A DNA stretch of 36,960 bases from CAZMGG01 sp964565715 (GTDB lineage Bacteria > Planctomycetota > UBA1135 > UBA2386), in NCBI GenBank assembly GCA_964565715.1, contig CAZMGG010000048.1:1-36960 (forward strand), read 5' to 3'. The translations under genes were made by a program, and so were the position numbers. Positions 7,853 to 15,928 of this stretch are shown piece after piece; position 1 is the stretch's first letter, and each line of letters opens with the position of its first letter. Under the pieces are notes generated by a model that saw only the letters and a program-made list of their open reading frames with translations, did not search any database and was not told the DNA's origin.

Positions 7853-8111
7853 GGCTTCTGCCTCGGCGAGATCGAGCGGCGCCGGCGGACGCCGGCGTAG
7901 GAGCCGTTCTGCCCGGCGTGGCATCCTAGCGGCGTGCCACGCCGTCGCCGAACCCCGCGGGCGGCCCAGCAGCCAATAGCATCGGCAGGATGGCCCCCGC
8001 AGCGTGAGTCCGGCCTCCGGTCCGGCGCCGGATGGGGCCCGCCCGGGCCGGCGGCGAGCGGCGATCAAGGGCCGCCCGACGGCCACCCGATAACCTGGAC
8101 CGGATCAGCCC
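7853..8111. promoter_or_regulatory. Divergent intergenic region between the exopolysaccharide operon and a lipoprotein gene
   Basis: These 259 bp separate two divergent genes and should hold both promoters. On the minus strand, TAGGAT (complement of 7923-7928) preceded 18 nt away by TTCGGC (complement of 7947-7952) is a plausible promoter for the Wzz gene, with a leader of roughly 60 nt. On the plus strand, TAACCT (8091-8096) is a possible -10 for the lipoprotein gene. These assignments rest only on similarity to the consensus. Confidence 0.35.
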
Positions 8112-9878
8112 ATGCGACCGAACCCGCTCCGCAAGCGCTCGCGCACGCTCGCCGCCGTGCTCGCCCTGTCGATCGTCGGCGGCTGCCAGTCCGGCGGCAC
8201 GCCGCCCCAGCCCGGTCCCGACCTGCCGCCGCGCCCGGCGGAGGTGCGCGACGGCCTCGGCCCGGACCAGGAACACCACGGCTCCGTGCAGTCGGTGTTC
8301 GCCAACTGGGATCCGTTCGTCGATCCCGAGGGCCGGCCGGTGACCTACCACTGGGCGGTCGGCACGCGGCCCGGCGCCGACGACGTGGTGGCCTGGCGCT
8401 GCGTCGCCGGCAACACGGCGGCGGACGCGCTGGAACTGGCGATCCCGTCGGGCACGCGCGTGTTCAGCACCGTGCGGGCGGTGGATCCCACCGGCCACGA
8501 GGTCGTCGCCAGCAGCAACGGCATGCTGGTGGTGGATCCGCGGGCCACGCCGCTGCCGGTGGCGCAGACGCCGCCGCGGGACCCGACGCCCGGCATCCCG
8601 CACGACCCGCCGACCCAACCGGCGCCACCGGTGACCGCCGCGGCCGGCCGCCACGTCTTCGCCATCAGTCACGGCGGCGTGACCTGGCGCTTCCAGGACG
8701 AGGTCCTCGCCGGCACCTTCGCCAACGGCGATCCGTGGGTGATCGCGCCCGCCGCCATCGCCAGCATCGACCCGCCCTGCCAGGTGGCCGACGGCCGCGT
8801 GCGCAACGGCTCGATGCTCGATCCGGACCCGACCACACCGGCCCAGGGCTACGACAGCACGATGTACGGCGGCCCCGAGGCCAGCCACTTCGCGCCGCAA
8901 CTCAACGTCGCCGCCGGCATCGGTCCCGAGCGGCCGCTCCGCCTGCGTGCCGGCCAGTCCCTGGTTTCGTCGATCAGCGACGATGCGGCGGGCCAGCTGC
9001 CGCAACTCCGCGCCTGCGCCGTGCTGACCTGCCTCGCCGAACCGCCGCCGCCGGACGCGTTCCGGCCGCCGTACTGCAAGGGCGCCGACAAGCGCGTGCG
9101 CTTCACCACCGGCCGGCTCGACCTCACCCGGCTCGGCCGGCTGGCGCCGGTGCCCGGCACGCCGGATCCGGCCGACCTGGCCGCCCGCTTCGCCCGCGTC
9201 TGGCTCGATCACGCGCCGGGCTGGCTCGGCCGCTACCTGCACCCGCGGGAGCACATGCCCGACTACGGCCGCGAGATGGCCGATCTGGTCGGGCAGGCGG
9301 CGGTGCTGCTGCAGACCGACCTGCCCGACGCGCAGAAGCTGCCATTGCTGGTGGGCCTCGTGCAGTTCGGCATCGACAGCCACGGCATCCTCACGGCTGG
9401 CGGCGCCTTCGCCGCCGCAGGCGGGGACGGTGCCGGCCGCAAGCTGCCGATCCTGCTGGCGGGCGCCGTGTTCGGCGACCAGGACCTGCTGGCGGCGGCC
9501 CGCACCCCCGGCGCGTTCGCCGAGGACCGGCAGACGTTCTACGTGAGCGCCGACGCCGGCGGCCGCTGGAACGGCGGGCACGGCGGCTACGTCGCCACCG
9601 ACGAGGGCATGCCCGAATGGGGCCCCGACCACTTCGCCGCGCCGGAGCGCGACCAGAAGGAATGGACCGCCGATCCGTTCCGGCGCTGCTGCACCGCCAA
9701 CGCCTGGGCCGGCTCGGTGCTGGCCGCCCGCATCATGGGCCTGCGCGAGGCCTGGGGGCATCCGCCGCTGTTCGACTACCTGGACCGCTACGTCGCCGCC
9801 GAGCCGCGCGACTCGTGGACGCGCTGCTGGAGCCGCTGGCTGGAGACGGCCTGGGACACCTGGCGCCCCCACCACTGA
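8112..9878 (+). CDS. Secreted lipoprotein of unknown function
   Basis: I do not recognise a named family for this 588-residue protein. It begins with a basic n-region and a hydrophobic core ending in IVGGC, a lipobox that would place the lipidated Cys near residue 25. A Pro-rich linker follows. Residues 55-145 look like a fibronectin-III or Ig-like sandwich (W-D-P-F-V-D-P-E-G and VTYHWAVGT). A second Pro-rich linker leads to a large C-terminal domain from about residue 185, rich in His, Trp and Asp, including CCTANAWAGS near residue 520. The alternating helices there could be an alpha/alpha toroid of the kind found in polysaccharide lyases and hydrolases, but no diagnostic catalytic motif is visible. 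It is divergent from the exopolysaccharide operon, which weakly hints at a glycan-related role. Confidence 0.65.
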   Translation: MRPNPLRKRSRTLAAVLALSIVGGCQSGGTPPQPGPDLPPRPAEVRDGLGPDQEHHGSVQSVFANWDPFVDPEGRPVTYHWAVGTRPGADDVVAWRCVAGNTAADALELAIPSGTRVFSTVRAVDPTGHEVVASSNGMLVVDPRATPLPVAQTPPRDPTPGIPHDPPTQPAPPVTAAAGRHVFAISHGGVTWRFQDEVLAGTFANGDPWVIAPAAIASIDPPCQVADGRVRNGSMLDPDPTTPAQGYDSTMYGGPEASHFAPQLNVAAGIGPERPLRLRAGQSLVSSISDDAAGQLPQLRACAVLTCLAEPPPPDAFRPPYCKGADKRVRFTTGRLDLTRLGRLAPVPGTPDPADLAARFARVWLDHAPGWLGRYLHPREHMPDYGREMADLVGQAAVLLQTDLPDAQKLPLLVGLVQFGIDSHGILTAGGAFAAAGGDGAGRKLPILLAGAVFGDQDLLAAARTPGAFAEDRQTFYVSADAGGRWNGGHGGYVATDEGMPEWGPDHFAAPERDQKEWTADPFRRCCTANAWAGSVLAARIMGLREAWGHPPLFDYLDRYVAAEPRDSWTRCWSRWLETAWDTWRPHH

Positions 9879-9890
9879 GGGCGGGGCGGG

Positions 9891-11177
9891 TCACGCGCGG
9901 GTCAGCACCTCGCGGCCATTGCGCGTGATCAGCACGTCGTCCTCGATGCGCACGCCGATGCCACGCAGCTCCTTGCGCACCTTGCGGTCGCGCGGGCCGA
10001 AGTAGAGCCCGGGCTCGACGGTGAGCACCATGCCCGGCCGCAGCCGCACCGGCCTGCCGTCGGCGTCCTGGTAGGCGCCGACGTCGTGCACGTCGCGGCC
10101 GAGCCAGTGGCTGGTGCCGTGCATGTACCACCGCTTGAACGCCTGTTTCTTCAGCAGCGCGTCGACCCTGCCGCGCAGCACGCCGAGCTGCACCAGGCCG
10201 CGCGTCAGCTCGCGCAGGCAGGCGCGGTGCGGGGCGTCCCAGCGCGCGCCGGGCCGGGCGGCGCGGATGCCGGCCCGCTGGGCCCGGGCAACGATGTCGT
10301 GCACCGCCTGCTGCGCCGGCGTGAACTCGCCGCTCACCGGGAACGTGCGCGTGATGTCGGCGGTGACGCCGCCGTACTCGGCGCCGGCGTCGATCAGCAG
10401 CAGGTCCCCCGCCCGCATCCGCCGATCGTTGTCGTGGTAGTGCAGGATGCAGGCATTGGGCCCGCTGGCCACGATCGAGCCGTAGCCGGTGCGGGGGCTG
10501 CCGCCGCGGCGGAACTCCGCCTCCAGCGCCGCCTGCACGTCGCGTTCGTTCTGGCCGGGCCGCGCCGCCGCCTGCGCTGCGCGGTGGCCGGCGACGGTGA
10601 TCGCCGCCGCCTGGCGCAGGAGCGCGATCTCGTGGGCGTCCTTGATCAGGCGCTGGGCGGCCAGCGCCGGACCCGGGTCCTCGAGGATCGGGTGGGCGGC
10701 CGGGGCCTGCCGGCGGCGGCGCTGGGCCAGCAGCGCGAACACCCCCAGCAGCTGCTGGTCGAACCGCGGGTCGCGGCCCAGCGTGTGGAACAGCCGCCGG
10801 TGCGGCGCCAGCAGGTCCGGCAGCCGCTGCCACAACTCGCCGATCGGATGCGCCGCGTCGGCGCCGAACCGCCGCCGGGCGCCGGCCACACCGGCCCGGC
10901 GGCCGTCCCAGATCTCCCGCTCCGGATCGCGGGGCCGCACGAACAACACCAGCCGGTGCGCGCCCCGGCCGGTCCGCCACGCCAGCAGCACCGCGTCGGG
11001 CTCCGGAAAGCCGGTCAGGTGGTGGAAGTCGCTGCTCGGGCGGAACGGGTGGTGCACGTCGCCATTGCGCAGCACTTCGGGCGCGGTCGGCAGCAGCAGG
11101 AGGCCGTCGCCCAGGGTGTCCAGCAGACGCTGGCGGCGGGCGCGGCAGACGCGGGGATCGAACGGCTCGACGCTCAC
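9891..11177 (-). CDS. pepP: Xaa-Pro aminopeptidase (M24B)
   Basis: This cytoplasmic dinuclear-metal aminopeptidase removes an N-terminal residue preceding proline. The 428-residue length fits the PepP family. The N-terminal domain has the typical LLLLPTAPEVLRNGDVHHPFRPSSDF stretch (about residues 26-51). The pita-bread catalytic domain carries all five metal ligands: D263 and D274 (LIDAGAEYGGVTADITRTFP), H357 (HGTSHW), E388 (TVEPGLY) and E412 (GVRIEDD). The start is GTG at 11177, with a -10-like hexamer 8 nt upstream. It stands alone, convergent with the lipoprotein gene on the left. Confidence 0.93.
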   Translation of the reverse strand: MSVEPFDPRVCRARRQRLLDTLGDGLLLLPTAPEVLRNGDVHHPFRPSSDFHHLTGFPEPDAVLLAWRTGRGAHRLVLFVRPRDPEREIWDGRRAGVAGARRRFGADAAHPIGELWQRLPDLLAPHRRLFHTLGRDPRFDQQLLGVFALLAQRRRRQAPAAHPILEDPGPALAAQRLIKDAHEIALLRQAAAITVAGHRAAQAAARPGQNERDVQAALEAEFRRGGSPRTGYGSIVASGPNACILHYHDNDRRMRAGDLLLIDAGAEYGGVTADITRTFPVSGEFTPAQQAVHDIVARAQRAGIRAARPGARWDAPHRACLRELTRGLVQLGVLRGRVDALLKKQAFKRWYMHGTSHWLGRDVHDVGAYQDADGRPVRLRPGMVLTVEPGLYFGPRDRKVRKELRGIGVRIEDDVLITRNGREVLTRA

Positions 11178-11185
11178 GGGCGCGG

Positions 11186-11191
11186 AGCCTA
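11186..11191 (-). promoter_or_regulatory. -10-like hexamer 8 nt before the pepP start
   Basis: The minus strand reads TAGGCT here, 8 nt before the GTG at 11177. The spacing matches similar hexamers before other genes in the window and would put transcription start at or next to the start codon. No good -35 is seen, and the site is near the stop codon of the upstream gene, so chance is possible. Confidence 0.3.
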
Positions 11192-11211
11192 CTGCGCGGG
11201 CGCGCCGGACC

Positions 11212-12120
11212 CTACTGCTTGCCGGCCAGCACGCTCTGCTGCACGCCGGTGCCGCCCTTCTGGTTGGTGTTCATCAGGAACTCCACCGTCAGGTCACGGC
11301 CGTTCACCTGGAACGGCACCGTGAAGCACAGGTCGTCGGCCACCGCCCGCCGCTGCAGGCCATCGCCGACGTAGACGCTAGGCACCGAGATGTCGAACAG
11401 CGGCATCTTGGTGAACAGCTCGTTCTTGATGTTGCCGCCGATCATGTTGACCAGCTCGCCGATGGCGTCGATCACGTCCTGCTCGGGCACCGCGTCGGCG
11501 GCGTCGAGACCGAGCAGGCCGGCGGCCACCTGCTGCGCCAGGGGCTTGTCCATGAACACCGAGATGGCGCCGGAGAAGAAGCCGGTGACGCCGATGCTGG
11601 CGATCACGTCGGCCTGCCGGGACTTCGCCTTCTCCACGGCCACCGCCCCCGCCGTCACCTTGGTGTTGAGCATCGTGCGGAACACCTCGGTGGTGCTCTT
11701 GATGATGCCGTGGCCCAGTTCGGCGTCGAACGACGTGCTGTGCTGGTTGAGCTTGGCGTCCTCCACCAGCTTGCCGACCTTCTCGATCAGCGAAGCCGGG
11801 CCGTTGCTCTTGGCCAGCACCAGGTTGGCGCCCGCCGTCGTGCACTGCTCGGCCAGCGCCGGGTCGTCGGTGGCGATGAACATCACGATCGGCAGGGCGC
11901 GGCTGTGCTTGCGGGCCCGGAAGGTCTGCGCCACGGCAATGCCGTCGCGGTCCTTGAGCGTGTTGTCCAGCAGGATCAGGTGGACCTCGTTGCGGATGAA
12001 GCCCTCGTAGGCATCCATCGCCGTCGCGGCGCAGACCACCTTGTAGCCCGCCTTCTGGAAGTGGGCCGACAGCAGCTTGGTGAGGGTGGGCGAGTCGTTG
12101 ACCAGCAGGATCGTGTCCAA
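11212..12120 (-). CDS. Response regulator receiver domain fused to a CheX-type phosphatase domain
   Basis: This 302-residue protein joins two signalling modules. Residues 1-120 are a CheY-like receiver with acidic pocket residue D9, phosphorylation site D52 (LILLDNTLKDRDG) and conserved K104. Residues 130-285 resemble the CheC/CheX/FliY fold, with the E-x-x-N phosphatase motif in DAIGELVNMIGGNIK (E222, N225). CheX proteins dephosphorylate CheY-P, so the fusion could dephosphorylate its own or another receiver. No chemotaxis gene or histidine kinase is adjacent. The start is TTG at 12120, supported by a Shine-Dalgarno GGAG 7 nt upstream and by beginning right at the first receiver strand (MDTILLVND). 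Confidence 0.85.
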   Translation of the reverse strand: MDTILLVNDSPTLTKLLSAHFQKAGYKVVCAATAMDAYEGFIRNEVHLILLDNTLKDRDGIAVAQTFRARKHSRALPIVMFIATDDPALAEQCTTAGANLVLAKSNGPASLIEKVGKLVEDAKLNQHSTSFDAELGHGIIKSTTEVFRTMLNTKVTAGAVAVEKAKSRQADVIASIGVTGFFSGAISVFMDKPLAQQVAAGLLGLDAADAVPEQDVIDAIGELVNMIGGNIKNELFTKMPLFDISVPSVYVGDGLQRRAVADDLCFTVPFQVNGRDLTVEFLMNTNQKGGTGVQQSVLAGKQ

Positions 12121-12196
12121 GGTTCGGCTCCGGGATGGGGATCTCCCCTAGCCCATCGGCCAGCCGGCCGCCCGGACTTGACCCACCCGTGGCCGC

Positions 12197-13063
12197 CTAC
12201 AGCCCGAGGGCGGCGTGCACCGCCAGCGTCGCCGACGAGCGGTTCAGCGTGTAGAAGTGCACGCCTGGCGCGCCGGCCGCCAGCAGCGCCTTGGCCTGCT
12301 CGGCGGTCCAGTGCACGCCGGTGGCCACCACCGCCGCCGGGTCCTTCTCGACGATCTTCAGCCGCCGGCGCAGCTCCTGCGGGATGCGGGCCCCGCACAT
12401 CTTCGTGAAGCGCTCCACCTGGGCGACGTTGGTCACCGGCATCAGCCCCGGCACCATCGGCACGGTGATGCCGGCACCACGGGCCCGCCGCGCGAACGCC
12501 TGGTAGTCGGCGTTGTCGAAGAACAGCTGGCTGACCAGGAAGTCGACGCCCTGGGCGACCTTGTGCCGCAGGTGCTCCAGGTCGGCGTCCTGGTCCGGCA
12601 TCTCGACATGCCCCTCGGGGTAGCTGGCGGCGCCGACGCAGAACGGGAAGCCCTTGTCGCGGATGAAGGCCACCAGCTCGCTGGCGTAGCGGAAGCCGCC
12701 CGCCACCGGCACGAACTCGGTCTCGCCCTTCGGCGGGTCGCCGCGCAGGGCCAGCACGTTCTCGATGCCGGCACCCTGCAGCCGCCGCAGGATCTCCTCG
12801 ATCTCGCCCCGGGTGCTGCCGACGCAGGTCAGGTGCGCCATGGCCTCGATGCCGAGGTCACGCTTGATGCGGCCCACCAGCTCCAGGGTGCGATCGCGGG
12901 TGCTGCCGCCGGCACCGTAGGTCACCGACACGAACGACGGCCGGCAGGGCCGCAGGTCCTCGACGGTGCGGTAGAGCGCCTCCACGCCCTCGTCGGTCTT
13001 GGGCGGGAAGAACTCGAACGACACCACCGGCGCGGGCCGGCCGAACATCGCGGCGATCTTCAT
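12197..13063 (-). CDS. metF: Methylenetetrahydrofolate reductase
   Basis: This 288-residue flavoprotein reduces 5,10-methylene-THF to 5-methyl-THF for methionine synthesis. It shows the family landmarks in order: SFEFFPPKTDEG at residues 15-26 (E17 matches the catalytic Glu), VSVTYGAGGSTRDRT, HLTCVGSTRGEI, NVLALRGDPPKG, SELVAFIRD, VGAASYPEGH, FLVSQLFFDNADY, PGLMPVTN, and a C-terminal GVHFYTLNRS. The length is close to the usual 290-300 residues. The ATG at 13063 begins just before the first conserved strand. It lies 25 nt downstream of the GNAT gene on the same strand, but has its own -10-like hexamer. Confidence 0.95.
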   Translation of the reverse strand: MKIAAMFGRPAPVVSFEFFPPKTDEGVEALYRTVEDLRPCRPSFVSVTYGAGGSTRDRTLELVGRIKRDLGIEAMAHLTCVGSTRGEIEEILRRLQGAGIENVLALRGDPPKGETEFVPVAGGFRYASELVAFIRDKGFPFCVGAASYPEGHVEMPDQDADLEHLRHKVAQGVDFLVSQLFFDNADYQAFARRARGAGITVPMVPGLMPVTNVAQVERFTKMCGARIPQELRRRLKIVEKDPAAVVATGVHWTAEQAKALLAAGAPGVHFYTLNRSSATLAVHAALGL

Positions 13064-13073
13064 CTGCCGCCCG

Positions 13074-13079
13074 ATGGTA
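13074..13079 (-). promoter_or_regulatory. -10-like hexamer before metF
   Basis: The minus strand reads TACCAT, ending 10 nt before the metF ATG. TTCCGG lies 17 nt further upstream as a weak -35. Transcription from here would give an almost leaderless metF mRNA. No Shine-Dalgarno of good quality precedes the ATG. Confidence 0.35.
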
Positions 13080-13088
13080 GGTGCCCGC

Positions 13089-13583
13089 TCACCGCCCCGG
13101 AAGCGCGGAGTCGCCGCCGGCCAGGGCCCGCAGCGCCTCGCCGGTGACGCGGCACACCCGCCAGTCCGGCAGCACGGTGGCGCCATGCCGCCGGTAGAAG
13201 CCGATCGCCGGCTCGTTCCAGTCGAGCACCGCCCACTCCAGCCGCGGTGCGCCGCGCGCCACCGCCGCCGCCGCCACCGCCCGCAGCAGCCCGAGGCCAT
13301 GGCCGGTGCCGCGGTGCTCGGGCAGCACGAACAGGTCCTCCAGGTGCACGAACGGCCGGGTCTTGAAGGTGCTGTAGGCCTGGAAGCAGAGGGCGAAACC
13401 CACCGGCACCCCGTCCGCGGCCTCGGCCAGGAAGGCGAAGCACGGCGCGCCCGGCCCGAACAGGTGCGCGCGCAGCCGTTCGCCGTCCAGGTCGAGCTGG
13501 TCCTCGAGCTTCTCGTAGCGGGCCAGTTCGCGGATGAAGTGCAGGATCGAGGGCAGGTCGTCGGGGCGGGCCGGGCGGATCAT
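13089..13583 (-). CDS. GNAT-family N-acetyltransferase (diamine/amino-acid acetyltransferase-like)
   Basis: This 164-residue protein transfers acetyl from acetyl-CoA to an amine. It opens with IRPARPDDLPSILHFIREL. It has the acetyl-CoA-binding motif A (LEDLFVLPEHRGTGHGLGLL, about residues 83-102), with the R-G-x-G-x-G pattern altered to RGTGHG, then a WAVLDWNEPAIGFYRRHGA motif B near residue 125. The segment just before motif A resembles spermidine/spermine-type and related acetyltransferases. The ATG at 13583 is chosen because the residues encoded upstream do not fit the fold. The substrate is unknown. Confidence 0.88.
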   Translation of the reverse strand: MIRPARPDDLPSILHFIRELARYEKLEDQLDLDGERLRAHLFGPGAPCFAFLAEAADGVPVGFALCFQAYSTFKTRPFVHLEDLFVLPEHRGTGHGLGLLRAVAAAAVARGAPRLEWAVLDWNEPAIGFYRRHGATVLPDWRVCRVTGEALRALAGGDSALPGR

Positions 13584-13753
13584 GACGCCGTGATCGGAGC
13601 AGCCCCGCGGTCCCGGTGCACCCCCGGCCAGGAACTTCCGGACCCCTGACACGCCCGGCTCGTAACCAACCTCCCTTCGGCGCATCCGAGGACGGTCCTC
13701 GGAGCACCGCTCCCTACCATCCCGACCGACGCGATCGATCCGCCCCTACCGCC

Positions 13754-14122
13754 ATGATCAAGAACAAGTCCACCCTCCTGACCGCCGCCGTCGCCGGCCT
13801 GTTCCTCGCCGGCACCACCACCGCCATCGCCTCCCTGGGCGCCTGTTCCTCCAGCAGCCAGAGCCAGGCAGCCGTGGAGAAGCACGCCTGCAAGGGCATG
13901 AACGGCTGCAAGGGCCAGGGCGGTTGCAAGTCCGGCAACAACGGCTGCGCCGGCAAGAACTCGTGCAAGGGCCAGGGCGGCTGCGCCACGGTCGAGCACC
14001 ACGCCTGCAAGGGCGGCAACGCCTGCAAGGGCCAGGGCGGCTGCAAGTCCGGCAACAACGGCTGCGCCGGCAAGAACTCGTGCAAGGGCCAGGGCGGCTG
14101 CGCCGTCCCGGTGAAGCACTAG
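13754..14122 (+). CDS. bufA: Bufferin-type Cys-rich RiPP precursor with duplicated core
   Basis: This 122-residue precursor has an N-terminal export signal (Lys-rich n-region, core LLTAAVAGLFLAG, then IASLGACSSS). A leader is followed by two near-identical core repeats of about 35 residues. Each contains six Cys in the pattern ACKG-NxCKGQGGCKSGNNGCAGKNSCKGQGGC, giving 12 core Cys plus one in the signal region. Bufferins are exported copper-binding RiPPs whose Cys residues are modified by a DUF692 iron enzyme, and that enzyme (bufB) and its partner (bufC) follow directly. LGAC could also act as a lipobox, so the product may be a lipoprotein. The ATG at 13754 is chosen because the signal starts there. 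Copper buffering in the periplasm is inferred from the family. Confidence 0.85.
   Translation: MIKNKSTLLTAAVAGLFLAGTTTAIASLGACSSSSQSQAAVEKHACKGMNGCKGQGGCKSGNNGCAGKNSCKGQGGCATVEHHACKGGNACKGQGGCKSGNNGCAGKNSCKGQGGCAVPVKH
13883..14104 (+). repeat. Tandem 105-bp duplication inside bufA
   Basis: Unit 1 covers 13883-13987 and unit 2 covers 14000-14104, with an offset of 117 nt (39 codons). The DNA is nearly identical over the second half of each unit, suggesting a recent duplication or gene conversion. Each unit encodes one six-Cys bufferin core. Confidence 0.85.
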
Positions 14123-14191
14123 TCGCCGTCCGGCCGGCCCTGCCGCATGGCATCGGGCCGGCCCCTCCCCGACAATCTCCCCCGCGCCGCC

Positions 14192-15058
14192 ATGGACCTC
14201 AGCCAGCTCGTCGCCACCGACCTCGGCATCGGGGTCGGCCTCCGCACCCGCCACTTCGGCCACATCCTGGCCCAGGCGCCCGCGGTCGGCTGGTTCGAGA
14301 TCCTCAGCGAGAACTTCATGCACACCGGCGGCCGGCCCATGCAGGTGCTGGACCAGATCGCCGAGCGCCACCCGATCGCCATGCACGGCGTGTCGCTGAA
14401 CATCGGCAGCGTCGATCCCCTCGACCGCGCCTACCTGCAGGAGCTGAAGGCGCTGCAGGCCCGCTGCCGGGCCCGCTGGATCAGCGACCACCTGTGCTGG
14501 ACCGGCGTGCGGGGCGAGAACCTGCACGACCTGCTGCCGATGCCCTACACCGCCGAGAGCCTGCGCCACCTGGCACGACGCGTCCGGCAGGTGCAGGACA
14601 TCCTCGAGCAGCCGCTGATCCTGGAGAACCCCAGCACCTACCTGGAATTCGCCCACCAGGACTTCACCGAGCCGGAGTTCCTGACCGCGCTGTGCCGCGA
14701 GACCGGCTGCGGGCTCCTGCTCGACGTCAACAACGTCTTCGTCTGCGCCAGCAACCACGGCTTCGACCCCGCCACGTACCTGCGCGGCGTTCCCTGGCGC
14801 CACGTCGTCTACTACCACCTGGCCGGCCACACCGTCTACGACACCCATCGCCTCGACACCCACGACCATCCGGTGTGCGACGAGGTGTGGGAGCTGTATG
14901 GCCTCGCCAACCAGCTCGCCGGCGGCAACCGCAGCACGCTCCTGGAGTGGGACGGCAACATCCCCGGGTTCGACGAGCTGATGGCGGAAGCCCACAAGGC
15001 CAAGGCGTTCCGCCGCGCGCCCACGCGCCGCGCCGCCGTCGGCGGAGGCCTGTGGTGA
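14192..15058 (+). CDS. bufB: DUF692 multinuclear non-heme iron-dependent oxidative enzyme (MNIO)
   Basis: This 288-residue TIM-barrel enzyme is expected to oxidise Cys residues of the bufferin core, as MNIO enzymes of this family do. Landmarks are LGIGVGLRTRHFGHIL (residues 11-26), VGWFEILSENFM, HGVSLNIGS with H65, SDHLCWTG with H100, LENPSTYLEF with E145, LLLDVNNVFV with D178 and N180, YYHLAGHT with H209 and H213, and LLEWDGNIP with E252. These His, Asp and Glu residues match the family's iron-binding set. The ATG at 14192 starts just before the first conserved block; an in-frame ATG at 14147 is also possible, and neither has a clear Shine-Dalgarno. It overlaps bufC by 4 nt. Confidence 0.93.
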   Translation: MDLSQLVATDLGIGVGLRTRHFGHILAQAPAVGWFEILSENFMHTGGRPMQVLDQIAERHPIAMHGVSLNIGSVDPLDRAYLQELKALQARCRARWISDHLCWTGVRGENLHDLLPMPYTAESLRHLARRVRQVQDILEQPLILENPSTYLEFAHQDFTEPEFLTALCRETGCGLLLDVNNVFVCASNHGFDPATYLRGVPWRHVVYYHLAGHTVYDTHRLDTHDHPVCDEVWELYGLANQLAGGNRSTLLEWDGNIPGFDELMAEAHKAKAFRRAPTRRAAVGGGLW

Positions 15059-15885
15059 GCAACGCCCGCGCGCCGCGCCTGCGCGCCCTGCAGGAGTGGA
15101 TGTCGGTGGTGGTGCAGCATCCGCGCACCGCCGACGTGGCGATCCGCAGCGCCGCCGCCGCCGCCCACTTCCCGCCCACCGCGGTCGAGCACGGCCGCAT
15201 CGTCAAGCCCAACGACCGGATGACCGCCACCGACCGCCTGCAGGTCTACAACGGCGGCTACCTGTCGCGCCTGCAGGAGGTGCTGGAGACCGACTACCCG
15301 GCCCTGCGGCACCTCCTGGGCGACCCTGCCTTCCGCGCCCTGGTGGCGGCCTTCGTGGTCGGCCACCCGAGCCGGCACCCCAACCTCAACCGGTTCGGCC
15401 TGCCGTTGCCGGCCTTCGTCGCAAGGCGGCGCAAGCTGCCGCACCGCGCCTTCGCCGCCGAGGTGGCGACCCTGGAGCGCGCCGTCAGCACCGCCTTCGA
15501 CGCGCCGGAGTTCCGGCCATTGGACCTGCAGGAACTGGCGGCGGTGCCGCCCTCGCGCTGGGCCACGGCGCGCTTCACCGCCAACCCGTCGGTGCAGGTG
15601 CTCACCTTCCGCTTCCCCACCAACGGCTGGTACCAGGCCTTCCTCGACGAGCAGGCGCCATCACCGCCGGCGCCCGCCGCCACCGCGCTGTGCGTCTACC
15701 GCAAGGATCAGAAGGTCTGGCGCATGAAGCTGTCGCCGGGCATGCACTCCGTGCTGGCGGCGTTGCTGGCCGGCCGGCCGCTGGGCGAGGCGCTCGGCAC
15801 CGCCGACGGCGAGGCCGATGTCATGGCCACCTTCCAGAGCTGGGCCCACGACGGGTTGTTCGCCGCGGTCCGGTTCCGCCGCTGA
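15055..15885 (+). CDS. bufC: DUF2063-type partner protein of the MNIO enzyme
   Basis: This 276-residue protein is the usual partner of DUF692 enzymes and is thought to present the precursor peptide to them. The N-terminal DUF2063 domain shows DRLQVYNGGYLSRLQEVLETDYPALRHLLGD (about residues 60-90), then GHPSRHPNLNRFGLPLPAFV, both characteristic. The C-terminal half is the RiPP-recognition-like region. The start is GTG at 15055, giving a GTGA overlap with the bufB stop and strong translational coupling. No BufD-like (DoxX-type) gene follows; the nearest MauE/DoxX-like gene in the window is about 12 kb away, in the low-GC island. Confidence 0.88.
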   Translation: MSNARAPRLRALQEWMSVVVQHPRTADVAIRSAAAAAHFPPTAVEHGRIVKPNDRMTATDRLQVYNGGYLSRLQEVLETDYPALRHLLGDPAFRALVAAFVVGHPSRHPNLNRFGLPLPAFVARRRKLPHRAFAAEVATLERAVSTAFDAPEFRPLDLQELAAVPPSRWATARFTANPSVQVLTFRFPTNGWYQAFLDEQAPSPPAPAATALCVYRKDQKVWRMKLSPGMHSVLAALLAGRPLGEALGTADGEADVMATFQSWAHDGLFAAVRFRR

Positions 15886-15913
15886 GCCGCCGACTCCCGC
15901 GGTCCGGCGGGGC

Positions 15914-15919
15914 TAGAAT
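15914..15919 (+). promoter_or_regulatory. -10-like TAGAAT 9 nt before a start codon
   Basis: TAGAAT differs from the TATAAT consensus at one position and ends 9 nt before the ATG at 15929, within GC-rich sequence. Transcription from it would yield a nearly leaderless message. No convincing -35 is visible. Confidence 0.4.
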
Positions 15920-15928
15920 CCCGCGCCC

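Noticed and set aside
13883..14104. Regular repeats that could be taken for a CRISPR-like array
   Set aside because: There are only two units, both in frame inside bufA and encoding its Cys-rich core.
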